Positions 8,418 through 16,455 of a stretch of DNA of 64,000 nucleotides are shown in pieces. Position numbers and translations under genes: made by a program. Positions within the stretch are counted from its first letter, which is position 1. The number at the start of each line of letters is the position of its first letter. This DNA is from Mycobacteriales bacterium (lineage in GTDB: Bacteria; Actinomycetota; Actinomycetes; DATLTS01), in NCBI GenBank assembly GCA_035533475.1, contig DATLTS010000066.1, positions 29,139-93,138 on the forward strand, in the 5' to 3' direction. The notes under the pieces were generated by a model. It was not told the DNA's origin. It saw only the letters and a list, made by a program, of their open reading frames with translations, and did not search any database.

Positions 8418-8876
8418 ATGCTCGCTCGAATCCGGAAGGCGAAGGAGGAGGGTGAGGGCGGTTTCACCCTCATCGAGCTCCTGGTCGTCATCATCATCAT
8501 CGGCATCCTCGCGGCGATCGCCATCCCGGTCTTCCTGAACCAGCGGAAGAAGGCGTGGGACGCGGCGGTCAAGTCCGACCTGCGTAACGCGGCCACCGCG
8601 GAGGAGACCTACAACACCGACCAAGGCTACTACACCGCCCTTAGCGGGGACCTGATCAACGACGGCTTCAAGTTTTCGGCCGCCGGCAACTACACCGGCG
8701 CTCCCGCTTTCGTCTTCTCGCTCTACAATGCCTCAGGCGCTACAGCCACTGGCACGGCCGCGACTGGCAGCTTCTGCTTGACCGCCACGTCGGCATCATC
8801 CCACGTGTGGGTGTACGACAGCGGCAACGGTGGGCTCCAGCCCAGCTCGGTCACGGGTTGCCCGGCTACCGACTAG
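8418..8876 (+). CDS. pilA: major type IV pilin PilA (prepilin)
   Basis: Structural subunit of the pilus fibre. ATG 8418 is chosen over the in-frame upstream codon 8349: GGAAGGA lies just before it, and it gives a standard 15-residue leader MLARIRKAKEEGEGG cut before Phe, with Glu at mature position 5 (FTLIELL). The mature protein is about 137 residues: one hydrophobic helix, then a small globular domain with two C-terminal cysteines (FCLTA and GCPATD) that would form the D-loop disulphide. It is alone between a sigma-28-like promoter plus c-di-GMP riboswitch and a very strong terminator, as expected for a highly expressed pilin. Confidence 0.93.
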   Translation: MLARIRKAKEEGEGGFTLIELLVVIIIIGILAAIAIPVFLNQRKKAWDAAVKSDLRNAATAEETYNTDQGYYTALSGDLINDGFKFSAAGNYTGAPAFVFSLYNASGATATGTAATGSFCLTATSASSHVWVYDSGNGGLQPSSVTGCPATD

Positions 8877-8885
8877 GTTCAGCAG

Positions 8886-8902
8886 TCCGATCAGTGATCG
8901 GA
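8886..8902. repeat. 17-bp palindrome after pilA
   Basis: TCCGATCA-g-TGATCGGA, perfect 8-bp arms with one central base. It lies 10 bp after the pilA stop and 4 bp before the terminator stem. It may be a second hairpin or a protein site; its role is unknown. Confidence 0.5.
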
Positions 8903-8906
8903 TCAG

Positions 8907-8948
8907 AAATGTCTGGGGCCCGCGGCTTGCCGCGGGCCCCAGACATTT
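8907..8948 (+). terminator. strong hairpin terminator of pilA
   Basis: Perfect 20-bp inverted repeat (8907-8926 and 8929-8948) around TT, starting AAATGTCTGGGG. The right arm ends in ATTT, giving a short U stretch. It separates the pilin message from the minor pilin operon. Confidence 0.8.
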
Positions 8949-9082
8949 CCATGCCGGCCGAGCTCAGCACGTCGGCGCAATGGGCCCCGGCCCACAAGGA
9001 CGGGCCCGGCGGACGCGCGATCGGCCGTCCGCCACATGCTGGTACTCCCATCGGATGAAACCCGCGGATCCCGCTCCTGGCC

Positions 9083-9110
9083 TCAAGCGTCCAGCCGGGA
9101 TCGCCGATAG
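9083..9110 (+). promoter_or_regulatory. sigma-28-like promoter for the minor pilin operon
   Basis: TCAA at 9083-9086, 16-nt spacer, GCCGATAG at 9103-9110, then 7 nt and GTG 9118. This is identical in every spacing to the 1583-1618 site, and the -10 octamer is identical too. A leaderless message is inferred; no ribosome-binding site precedes 9118. Confidence 0.6.
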
Positions 9111-9117
9111 CCCCAAT

Positions 9118-9675
9118 GTGAAAGCCCTGCTCCGTATGGTGTGCTCCCGCGCGCGCGCGTTCGCGCCGGATGCGGATTCCACGGGCGAGGCCGGATTCAC
9201 GCTCCTGGAACTGCTCGTGGCCATCGCCATAATGGGCATCCTCGGCGCCATCTCGGTCTGGGGGCTGCACGCCTACATAAACAGCCAGGACGAGTCCACG
9301 ACCGCCCAGAAGACCCTGGCGATCCTGCGCGACGCTTCGACCCGCGCCCAGGCCGAGGGCCGCACCTACTGCGTGGCACTGAGCTCGACCGGCTGGACCG
9401 AATACCGGTACAACTGCCCGACCCCGCCCTCCGGGTCCACTCCGCCGGTCCAGGTGACCACCGGGGTGGTCACCGGCAGCGGCGTGACCCTGACCGCAGG
9501 TTTCGTCCCCCCGTCGGGGAGCACGCTCGGTTGCCCGACTAGCAATGCGTGCGCCTACTTCTACCCGCGTGGTAACGCCCTCGCCGGCACCGTAACGGTG
9601 AGCCGCACGAACTCCGCTTCCGCGTACACCGTTCACGTCGAGGGGTTGACGGGCCGTGTCTGGCTGGTTCACTAA
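9118..9675 (+). CDS. minor pilin / GspH-like pseudopilin
   Basis: Prepilin-like protein, probably part of the pilus tip or initiation complex. From GTG 9118 there is a 26-residue leader ending in E-A-G, then FTLLELLVAIAIMGILG with Glu at +5, a standard class III prepilin helix. The C-terminal ~110 residues are rich in Ser/Thr/Gly/Pro with Cys pairs (NCPTP, GCPTSNACAYF). The frame can also start at ATG 9055 or ATG 9136. GTG 9118 is chosen because a sigma-28-like promoter lies exactly 7 nt upstream. It overlaps the next gene by 20 bp and heads a four-gene minor pilin unit. Confidence 0.82.
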   Translation: MKALLRMVCSRARAFAPDADSTGEAGFTLLELLVAIAIMGILGAISVWGLHAYINSQDESTTAQKTLAILRDASTRAQAEGRTYCVALSSTGWTEYRYNCPTPPSGSTPPVQVTTGVVTGSGVTLTAGFVPPSGSTLGCPTSNACAYFYPRGNALAGTVTVSRTNSASAYTVHVEGLTGRVWLVH

Positions 9676-11446
9676 AGCTCTGCCCCGGCGGCTTCGGAAA
9701 TCTACCGACGCCGGTGGCTTCACCGTGATCGAGGTCATGGTCGGTCTGGCCATCCTTGGCATTGTCGCCACCGCCACGCTGCCACTGTTCATCAACGCGT
9801 TGCGGGCGACCGCATTGGCCAAGCAAGAGACCCTGGCGAAGAACCTCGCCACGTCACGGCTCGACGCCATGCGCAACCTGCCGTTCCACGTCGCCTTCCA
9901 GAACGGCCCCTACGTCGACATGCTGGACAGCTACTACACGAGCACCTCCACCACCCCGGTGACCATCCCCGCCACGACCGGTTGCGGCTCGGCGGCGGTG
10001 TCGTGCCCGTCGGGCACCGGCGTGTACGTAGCCAACGGGACCGGTGCCGGCGGAACCCCGACTGGCCCCTATTACCAGGTCACCTTCACCCAGCTCCCGG
10101 CGGCGACCGGCTTCACCGAGATCGTCGACACCCAGTTCCTCGTCCCCAACACCAACCCGTCGCAGGCCGTCACCCCGCCGTCGACGTACAACAACGAAGC
10201 GGTCGGAACCGACAACCCGCCGTCCCTGCTCGTCGGAGTTACCGTGCTGACCTCCTGGTCGTCGGGCACCCAGTCCCACTCGGCCCGTGTCTACACCGAG
10301 ATCGGCGCCACCGGTCACGACGCTCCGCTCGTCCTCGGCCAAGCCGGGGCGACCGCCCTGACCATCAGCAGCACGGCCTACGACTCGTCGCTTCTCACCG
10401 GCACGCTCGCTCAGGTCGGGCTGAACGCCAACCTGTCCAACGAGTCCTCGGCGGCCGCCCAAGCCGTCGGCGCCAGTTTCAACCGGGCCGACCAGACGGG
10501 TAATCCGATCACGTCGATCAACGGTGCCGCAGCAAGCGTGGTCGCGCCGTCCGGCTCGAGCAGTACGGCCGGACCGGACAGCCCGACGTCCGGCGCTCAG
10601 CAGACGGACAGCGCCGAAGGGACTTGCGGCTGGGGGGCCTTCGGCCCGACCGACGTGACCGATGCGTCCTCCTCGGTGGCAAACGCCGAGCCCCAGGTGC
10701 CCTCGGACGTCGAGACCGGAACTCCGGCCCCGACCGTCACTGCCGGCCTCGAGGCGCAGAGCGGCGGGGCATGTTCCGGGCTGTCCTTCACGAACGTGCT
10801 CGCCGGCGGCCCCGGCGCCGATCCCGCCCTGGGGATGTCCTCCAGCTCGGCCGTCGTCTACGTGCCGAACACGGACGGCGCCGGTAACGTGGTGGCCGCG
10901 GCCGGCAACGTCGACACGCCCTCCCTCAGTTCCGGGAAGCCGGTGGCGGCGACGGCGACGGCGACCTTCACGCAGCAGGTCCAGCTCTTCACCGGAACGA
11001 GCTACGCCGGCGGTCACCCGCTGGTCGAGATCACACTGTCGAACGCCACGATCTCGTGTGTGTCGACCAGCCAGTCCGCCACCGGCTCCTACGCGCTTAC
11101 CCTGTCCTACTGGAGCCAGACGTCGCCGAGCGTGGGCGGATACGTCACCACCACGGTCAACTGGTCCGCCGGGCAGTCGGCTCCGACGCTACCGAACCCG
11201 GCCACGATCACGGTCGGCTACAACGGCACCACGGCGGTCCCGCTGTCCACGTTCATCCAGAGCTGGACGCTGGCCGGATCGATCGTCCAGCAGAGCGGCG
11301 GCGCCTCCGGCTCGGACGTCGGGCTGCACGCGATTCCCGAGGTGCTGAGCGTCCTTACGCAGCCCGTGCTCGGCAGCACGTACCCGGACTCGAGCGTGTC
11401 GGTAGGGATCGGCCAGCTGTCCTGCGTCACCGAGGACAACCGGTGA
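9656..11446 (+). CDS. large minor pilin with PilV-type prepilin leader
   Basis: Minor pilin with a big extracellular part. A 21-residue basic leader ends in A-G-G before FTVIEVMVG, with Glu at +5, so it should be processed by the PilD homologue encoded below. About 530 residues of Ser/Thr/Gly/Ala-rich, beta-like sequence follow; this is far larger than a usual PilV (about 150-200 residues), suggesting a tip adhesin or decoration. GTG 9656 overlaps the previous gene. There is no recognisable adhesin domain. The role is inferred from leader and context. Confidence 0.8.
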   Translation: MSGWFTKALPRRLRKSTDAGGFTVIEVMVGLAILGIVATATLPLFINALRATALAKQETLAKNLATSRLDAMRNLPFHVAFQNGPYVDMLDSYYTSTSTTPVTIPATTGCGSAAVSCPSGTGVYVANGTGAGGTPTGPYYQVTFTQLPAATGFTEIVDTQFLVPNTNPSQAVTPPSTYNNEAVGTDNPPSLLVGVTVLTSWSSGTQSHSARVYTEIGATGHDAPLVLGQAGATALTISSTAYDSSLLTGTLAQVGLNANLSNESSAAAQAVGASFNRADQTGNPITSINGAAASVVAPSGSSSTAGPDSPTSGAQQTDSAEGTCGWGAFGPTDVTDASSSVANAEPQVPSDVETGTPAPTVTAGLEAQSGGACSGLSFTNVLAGGPGADPALGMSSSSAVVYVPNTDGAGNVVAAAGNVDTPSLSSGKPVAATATATFTQQVQLFTGTSYAGGHPLVEITLSNATISCVSTSQSATGSYALTLSYWSQTSPSVGGYVTTTVNWSAGQSAPTLPNPATITVGYNGTTAVPLSTFIQSWTLAGSIVQQSGGASGSDVGLHAIPEVLSVLTQPVLGSTYPDSSVSVGIGQLSCVTEDNR

Positions 11447-12261
11447 ACCGGCTCCGCAGCGCGCCCGCCGACGCCGGGTTCACGCTGATCGAAATGATGA
11501 TCGCCATGCTGCTCTCCGCCATCGTCGGCGGAATCCTGCTCACCACCCTGATCTCCAGCAGCCGGGTCTCGGCGCTGTCGGTCAACCAGAGCGACCTGAC
11601 CGCGGAGGCCAGGGGGGCGTTGAACCGGATGGCGCTCGACCTGTCCCAGGCCAACCCGCTCCAGCAGCTCGGCGCCGGGGGGGCGACCACGGCGCTGCCC
11701 GCGATCACCGACGTGCAGAACCCGGATGGTCCGAACTACTCCGTCACCGGCGTGACTTCGGTCACTTTCAATGCGGACTTCGACGGCGACGGGTGTGTGG
11801 CCGGCGTGACGTCGAACAACCTGAGCCCGGTAGGCCAGCCGTGCAACCCGCCACCCGCGGTGGACCCGACCAATCCGGAGACCGAGACCTTCTGCTGGGA
11901 CCCCTCGGCGCAGCAGATCTACCTCCTTCCCGGTGCGGTCACCGCCGGCACGTGCCAACCGGCCGGTGGCGGGAGCGCGCAACCTCTCCTCAGCGGCAAG
12001 GTGACCTCGTTCGAGATCTTCTATCGGTCCAACCTCTACCTCTACCAGGACGCCTCGAAGCTGGATCCGCAGGCCACCGGCACCACCACCTGGTACGACC
12101 TGGACGCGTCGGGACCGCCGGTCGGGAACGACAACAACGTCCTCGATACGCCTGAGCTGCTCAACATCAATTCGTTGGTGATCCAGATGACGATGACCGC
12201 GGCCGGCCACAGCCAACGGTTCTCCACCGGAGTCGAACTGAGGAACGTGAACCCGTCATGA
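11443..12261 (+). CDS. PilW-like minor pilin
   Basis: Prepilin of 272 residues. The leader is MNRLRSAPADAG, then FTLIEMM with Glu at +5 and a single hydrophobic helix to about residue 38. GTG 11443 overlaps the preceding stop by four bases (GTGA), which decides the start over the longer open frame. The globular part includes D-F-D-G-D-G-C, an acidic segment that could bind calcium (weak), and a PilW-like end (G-V-E-L-R-N-V-N-P). Translationally coupled inside the minor pilin operon. Confidence 0.82.
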   Translation: MNRLRSAPADAGFTLIEMMIAMLLSAIVGGILLTTLISSSRVSALSVNQSDLTAEARGALNRMALDLSQANPLQQLGAGGATTALPAITDVQNPDGPNYSVTGVTSVTFNADFDGDGCVAGVTSNNLSPVGQPCNPPPAVDPTNPETETFCWDPSAQQIYLLPGAVTAGTCQPAGGGSAQPLLSGKVTSFEIFYRSNLYLYQDASKLDPQATGTTTWYDLDASGPPVGNDNNVLDTPELLNINSLVIQMTMTAAGHSQRFSTGVELRNVNPS

Positions 12262-13712
12262 GTACCTCCTGGATCACCCGGCTGCGCGCCCGCCTGACTG
12301 ACGACTCGGGGGTGGCCCTCGTCGTCGTCATCATGTTCGTGATCGCGATCGGTGTGGTGGGCACTACGGCCGCTGTCGTGGGCACTGCCGGCCTTCGCAA
12401 CTCCGCCCACGACCGGGCGGCCGGCGGTGCGCAGGCCACCAGCGACGCCGGCGTCGCCGAGGCCATTTCCTACATCCGAGCGAACGGGCTCGGTGCGTTG
12501 ACCTGCGCCGAGGCGGTGACTAGCGACCTACCTACTGGATGGACGCAGACGAGTGATCCCTGCAGTACCAACATTTCCTGGGCGAATGACGGCAGCCCGC
12601 AGACCGTCTCGACTGGTGGCGGCACCACCTGCTCGGGCAGCACGGCGTGCTACCGGGTCTGGATCGGCACGCTGCAGACCTACGTTCCCGGCGCCCAGCC
12701 CGTGCCCGAACTGCTGCGGGTCCACTCGACGGGCTTCTTCGGTACCGGTCCCGGTGCTCGCAGCGTCGACGTCGACCTCTCGGTCAACCCCGCGGACTTC
12801 CCGCTCGGGATCTACGCCGACTCCGTCGGCACGAACGGCAACTCTTCTTTCGACTCCGTGAGCCTGTTCGTTCCCGGTAATGTGCAGATCAAGTGCCCGC
12901 CGACCGGTGTCGATCCGGCCTACAACCTCCCGGCGGCGGTCCACGCGGCCGGGACCATCACCTACGGACCGGGAAACAAGTGCGTGAAGCCGGCAGGGTC
13001 TGCACATCCGCCGGCCTGCAACACTGCGCGTCCGTTCGATCAGGACGGCAACGGTGGCCCGCTGACCTCAGGCGACGGGTGTTATCAGCAGGGTGCCGTG
13101 CAATACCCAGGGACCGACCCGAGCTATCCCACGACGTCGTACTTCTCTGCCAACGACCTGGCCAATTACGGTTACGTGCCGGGAGGCCTCACCCCGTCGG
13201 AGTACGAGGCGCTCAAGGCGGAAGCACAGGCAGAGGGTACCTACTTCACCAGTACCTCGACTTCTAGTCTGAACGGTGCGCTCACCACCCTGCAAGGCCA
13301 GGGAGTCCACTTCCCGGTGGTCTACTACGACTTCCCGAGCTGTTCGAACTGCTCCCTTCCGTGGGTGGCTTTTAACGAGTCGAAGGACATCCCCAGCGTC
13401 TACACCCGTGAGCCGAGCGATAGCAGCAATTGCGACGCGTGGGGTCTGATCATCGTGGTCAGGTACGGGAACATGAGTTTCGATAGCGGGGGGGACCTGA
13501 CCCCACTGGTCGCCTCAATCTTCGTCCCGGAGGGGACGTTCAGTGGCACGAACAATTTCAGCCAGATCGGCACGCTGTTCGTCAAGAACCTCGACGTCAC
13601 GGGCACCCAGACCCACGAGTTGGACGAATGTTTCAGCGACAACCCGCCGGGCGGCCTGCTCAACGTGACCACCACGAACTACCGGGCCGTCGATACCCAG
13701 AACCTCCAGTAG
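12258..13712 (+). CDS. PilX-like membrane-anchored pilus assembly protein
   Basis: 484 residues starting with a basic stretch and one membrane helix (about 18-45, SGVALVVVIMFVIAIG). Unlike the three genes before it, it has Gly-Val instead of Gly-Phe at the cut site and no Glu at +5. This resembles the PilX group, and processing by PilD is doubtful. The extracellular part contains many Cys residues and a late segment of short repeats (F-V-P-E-G-T-F-S-G) similar to surface beta-helix proteins of T4P clusters. ATG 12258 overlaps the previous stop (ATGA). Exact function unknown. Confidence 0.72.
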   Translation: MSTSWITRLRARLTDDSGVALVVVIMFVIAIGVVGTTAAVVGTAGLRNSAHDRAAGGAQATSDAGVAEAISYIRANGLGALTCAEAVTSDLPTGWTQTSDPCSTNISWANDGSPQTVSTGGGTTCSGSTACYRVWIGTLQTYVPGAQPVPELLRVHSTGFFGTGPGARSVDVDLSVNPADFPLGIYADSVGTNGNSSFDSVSLFVPGNVQIKCPPTGVDPAYNLPAAVHAAGTITYGPGNKCVKPAGSAHPPACNTARPFDQDGNGGPLTSGDGCYQQGAVQYPGTDPSYPTTSYFSANDLANYGYVPGGLTPSEYEALKAEAQAEGTYFTSTSTSSLNGALTTLQGQGVHFPVVYYDFPSCSNCSLPWVAFNESKDIPSVYTREPSDSSNCDAWGLIIVVRYGNMSFDSGGDLTPLVASIFVPEGTFSGTNNFSQIGTLFVKNLDVTGTQTHELDECFSDNPPGGLLNVTTTNYRAVDTQNLQ

Positions 13713-13745
13713 GCCAGAACCCGACGATCGGGTAGACATACGCCC

Positions 13746-14528
13746 GTGACCGCCGTCCTCGCCGCTGCCTGCGGCGTGCTCGGCCTGGTCATCGGCTCGT
13801 TCCTCAACGTCGTGATCTGGCGGGTCCCGCGAGGGGAGTCGATCGTCCGGCCCGGCTCGAAGTGCCCGGGATGCTCGACGCCGATCCGACCGCGGGACAA
13901 CATCCCGGTGCTGTCCTGGCTGCTGCTCCGCGGCTCCTGCCGGTCCTGCGGGGCTCGGATCAGCCCGCGCTACCCGCTCGTGGAGCTCGGGACCGCCGCG
14001 CTGTTCGCCACGCTCGCTGTGCGCCTGGGCGCGAACGCCGCGCTGCCGGCCTTCCTCTACCTCGGTGCGGTCGGCGTGGCGCTCGCGCTGATCGACATCG
14101 ACGTGCAACGGCTACCGAACTCGCTGACCCTCCCGTCCTACGCCGTCGGGATCGTCCTGCTCGGTGCGGCGGCCGCGGCCGGACCGCACTGGTGGGCCTA
14201 CCAACGGGCCCTGATCGCCATGGTGGCGCTGTTCGCCGGCTTCTTCCTGCTGGCCCTGGTCTACCCGGGGGGCATGGGCTTCGGCGACGTCAAGCTCTCC
14301 GGCGTGCTGGGGCTGTACCTCGGCTGGATCGGTTGGGGCGCTCTTGTGGTCGGTAGCTTCGCCGGCTTCCTGCTCGGTGGCCTCTACGGGGTCGTACTCT
14401 TGCTGCGCCGGGTGGCCGGGCGGCGCTCGCGGATCCCGTTCGGGCCGTTCCTGCTGCTCGGAGCACTCGCGGGCATCCTGGCCGGCCAGCAGATCTTCCA
14501 CGGCTACACCTCGGTCTTCGTCCACTGA
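13746..14528 (+). CDS. pilD: prepilin peptidase / N-methyltransferase PilD
   Basis: Membrane aspartyl protease that cuts prepilin leaders after Gly and methylates the new N-terminal Phe. 260 residues, about eight membrane segments. Two C-x2-C pairs (C40/C43, C65/C68) form the zinc site of the bifunctional type. Catalytic Asp residues are in ALIDIDVQRLPN (D117) and the GxGD motif GFGDVKL (D181). GTG start 33 bp after the PilX-like gene. Its substrates would be the pilin and minor pilins encoded just upstream. Confidence 0.93.
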   Translation: MTAVLAAACGVLGLVIGSFLNVVIWRVPRGESIVRPGSKCPGCSTPIRPRDNIPVLSWLLLRGSCRSCGARISPRYPLVELGTAALFATLAVRLGANAALPAFLYLGAVGVALALIDIDVQRLPNSLTLPSYAVGIVLLGAAAAAGPHWWAYQRALIAMVALFAGFFLLALVYPGGMGFGDVKLSGVLGLYLGWIGWGALVVGSFAGFLLGGLYGVVLLLRRVAGRRSRIPFGPFLLLGALAGILAGQQIFHGYTSVFVH

Positions 14529-14605
14529 TGCCTTGAGCAGGCGGACCGCCGCGGTCGGCCCCGTCCGGAACTAGCCCCGTTGGCGCAGCGGAGTTGCATC
14601 TTCGC

Positions 14606-14633
14606 TCAAGCGGAGGGCACAGACGGCCGATCC
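14606..14633 (+). promoter_or_regulatory. sigma-28-like promoter for pilM-pilN-pilO
   Basis: TCAA at 14606-14609, 16-nt spacer, GCCGATCC at 14626-14633. It shares TCAAGC and GCCGAT with the three other TCAA sites. Predicted +1 near 14641, leaving a 66-nt leader before GTG 14707. Confidence 0.5.
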
Positions 14634-14706
14634 CCTTTCTTGACATCAATCCGCGGTCGGCTTCCACCGGCCGCGGTGGCACGCCACGGAAGGCAGGTAA
14701 TCCGCT

Positions 14707-15777
14707 GTGGCTGGACGGAAAACCGTAGGGCTCGACATAGGGACCTCCGGCGTGCGGGCAGCAGAGCTGTCGGTAGCGCGCGGCACGGTCACGCTCGAGC
14801 GATTCGGGCAGGTAGCCCTGCCACCCGGCGCCGTGCGTGACGGCGAGGTCGCCGACCCGGACAGCGTGGCGGAGGCGATCAAGCGGCTCTGGTCCTCGGG
14901 CAAGTTCAGCACCAAGCGGGTCACGCTCGGGGTCGCCAACCAGCGGGTCATCGTCCGCCAGGTCGACCTTCCGTGGATGCCGCTCGACGAGCTGCGCCGC
15001 TCCCTCGGGATGCTGGTCCAGGACGTCCTGCCGATCCCGGTCGAGCAGGCCATCCTGGACTTCCACCCGGTCGAGGAATTCGTGTCCGACAGTGGCGCCC
15101 GGACCCTGCGCGTGCTTCTCGTGGCCGCCGCCCGGGAGATGGTCCTGTCTTCGCTGAACGCGGTGGAGAAGGCCGGTCTCACCCTCACCCAGGTCGACCT
15201 CACCCCGTTCGCCGTGCTCCGCGCGCTCGTCGACGTCGACCACCTCTCGCTCGGCGAGCAGCAGACCGAGGCCCTCGTCGACGTCGGCGCAAGAGTTACG
15301 AACATCATCGTCCACCAGAACGGCGTGCCCCGCTTCGTCCGGATCCTGATGATGGGCGGCGAGCACCTCACCGAGGCCGTCGCCGAGCGTCTCGGGGTCC
15401 CGCTCGAGCAGGCCGAAACGGTCAAGCAGCAACTCGGCATGTCGCCGGTCGCCGGCGCGCTGCCAAGCGAGCACCCGGGGGCCCGCGTCCTGGAAAGCGC
15501 CGCGTCCGCGCTGGTCGAGGAGATCCGCGGGTCACTCGACTACTACCTGGCCCAGCCGGCGGCGGTGCCCCTCGGCCGGCTCCGGGTCTCCGGTGGCGGT
15601 GCCAGACTCACCAACTTCTCCGATCGACTGGCGGCGGGCTGTCGGCTTCCGGTCGACCGGGCCGGAACGTTCAGCCGGCTACAGGTCGGCAAGACCGGGC
15701 TCACGCCCGAGCAACTCAGCTACGTAGAGCCAGTTGCGGCCGTACCGGTCGGGCTCGCGATGGGGGTGGCCTCGTGA
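14707..15777 (+). CDS. pilM: type IV pilus assembly ATPase PilM (actin-like)
   Basis: Cytoplasmic actin-fold protein that binds the N-terminal tail of PilN and links the ATPases to the membrane subcomplex. 356 residues. It starts with the phosphate-1 loop VGLDIGTSGVRAAEL; EALVDVGARVTNI is the phosphate-2 region and RVSGGGARL the adenosine segment. GTG start with GGAAGGCAGG upstream. pilN overlaps its stop by four bases. Confidence 0.93.
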   Translation: MAGRKTVGLDIGTSGVRAAELSVARGTVTLERFGQVALPPGAVRDGEVADPDSVAEAIKRLWSSGKFSTKRVTLGVANQRVIVRQVDLPWMPLDELRRSLGMLVQDVLPIPVEQAILDFHPVEEFVSDSGARTLRVLLVAAAREMVLSSLNAVEKAGLTLTQVDLTPFAVLRALVDVDHLSLGEQQTEALVDVGARVTNIIVHQNGVPRFVRILMMGGEHLTEAVAERLGVPLEQAETVKQQLGMSPVAGALPSEHPGARVLESAASALVEEIRGSLDYYLAQPAAVPLGRLRVSGGGARLTNFSDRLAAGCRLPVDRAGTFSRLQVGKTGLTPEQLSYVEPVAAVPVGLAMGVAS

Positions 15778-16454
15778 CCACGCAAGTCGAGTCGAAGGTC
15801 GGCTTCGGGGTCCTGCCCCGCGCCAACCTGCTCCCGCCCGAGATCGAGGAGCGGAAGCGGTTGCGTCGGGTCCAGCTGGCCCTCGGCGCCGCCGGCCTGG
15901 TCACCGTGGTCGTCGTCGCCGGCCTGTACGTGACAGCACACTCCGGGGTGGCCACCGCCCGCCAGCAGCTGGACGCGGCCCGCCAGCAGCAGGTGACCCT
16001 TCAGGGGCAGCTCGCGAGCTACGCGAACGTCGAGGCCACCTACCAGGAGGTTTCGGCCCGCCAGACCATGCTGGTCGAGGCGATGTCGTCGGAGATCCAG
16101 TGGTCGCACTACCTCAACGACCTGAGCATCAGCCTGCCGGACAACGTCTGGCTGACCGGTGTGACGGCGACGGAGAACGGCTCGGCGGGTGCACCGACGG
16201 CAAGCTCGGCCACGGCGCTGGTTCCGACCGGAATCGGCTCGGTGGCGTTCAGCGGAGCCGCCTTCACCCACGACGACGTCGCGAACTTCCTGGACTCGCT
16301 CGCAAAGGAGCCGGGTTACACCTTCGCCTACCTGTCCGGTGACACGGTGGCGGCCACCCCGTCGGCGGGGACACCCCCGGTGACCTTCAACGCCTCCGTT
16401 GTCCTCACGAACAGCGCTCTGTCGGGGCGTTTCACTTCGACGGCTGGAAACTGA
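15774..16454 (+). CDS. pilN: type IV pilus assembly protein PilN
   Basis: Bitopic membrane protein of the PilMNO alignment complex. 226 residues from GTG 15774, which overlaps the pilM stop (GTGA) and so fixes the start. The PilM-binding tail R-A-N-L-L-P-P-E-I (variant of the N-L-L-P motif) is near residues 16-24. A membrane helix follows at about 38-62, then coiled coil (Q-rich, 65-105) and a ferredoxin-like C-terminal domain with V-W-L-T-G-V. Confidence 0.9.
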   Translation: MTTQVESKVGFGVLPRANLLPPEIEERKRLRRVQLALGAAGLVTVVVVAGLYVTAHSGVATARQQLDAARQQQVTLQGQLASYANVEATYQEVSARQTMLVEAMSSEIQWSHYLNDLSISLPDNVWLTGVTATENGSAGAPTASSATALVPTGIGSVAFSGAAFTHDDVANFLDSLAKEPGYTFAYLSGDTVAATPSAGTPPVTFNASVVLTNSALSGRFTSTAGN

Positions 16455-16455
16455 C

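Noticed and set aside
9055..9120. ATG 9055 as the minor pilin start
   Set aside because: It would give a 47-residue leader, has no ribosome-binding site and lies upstream of the likely transcription start.
14640..14645. TTGACA as the pilM promoter -35
   Set aside because: No -10 hexamer at 16-18 nt; the sigma-28-like site just upstream is better.
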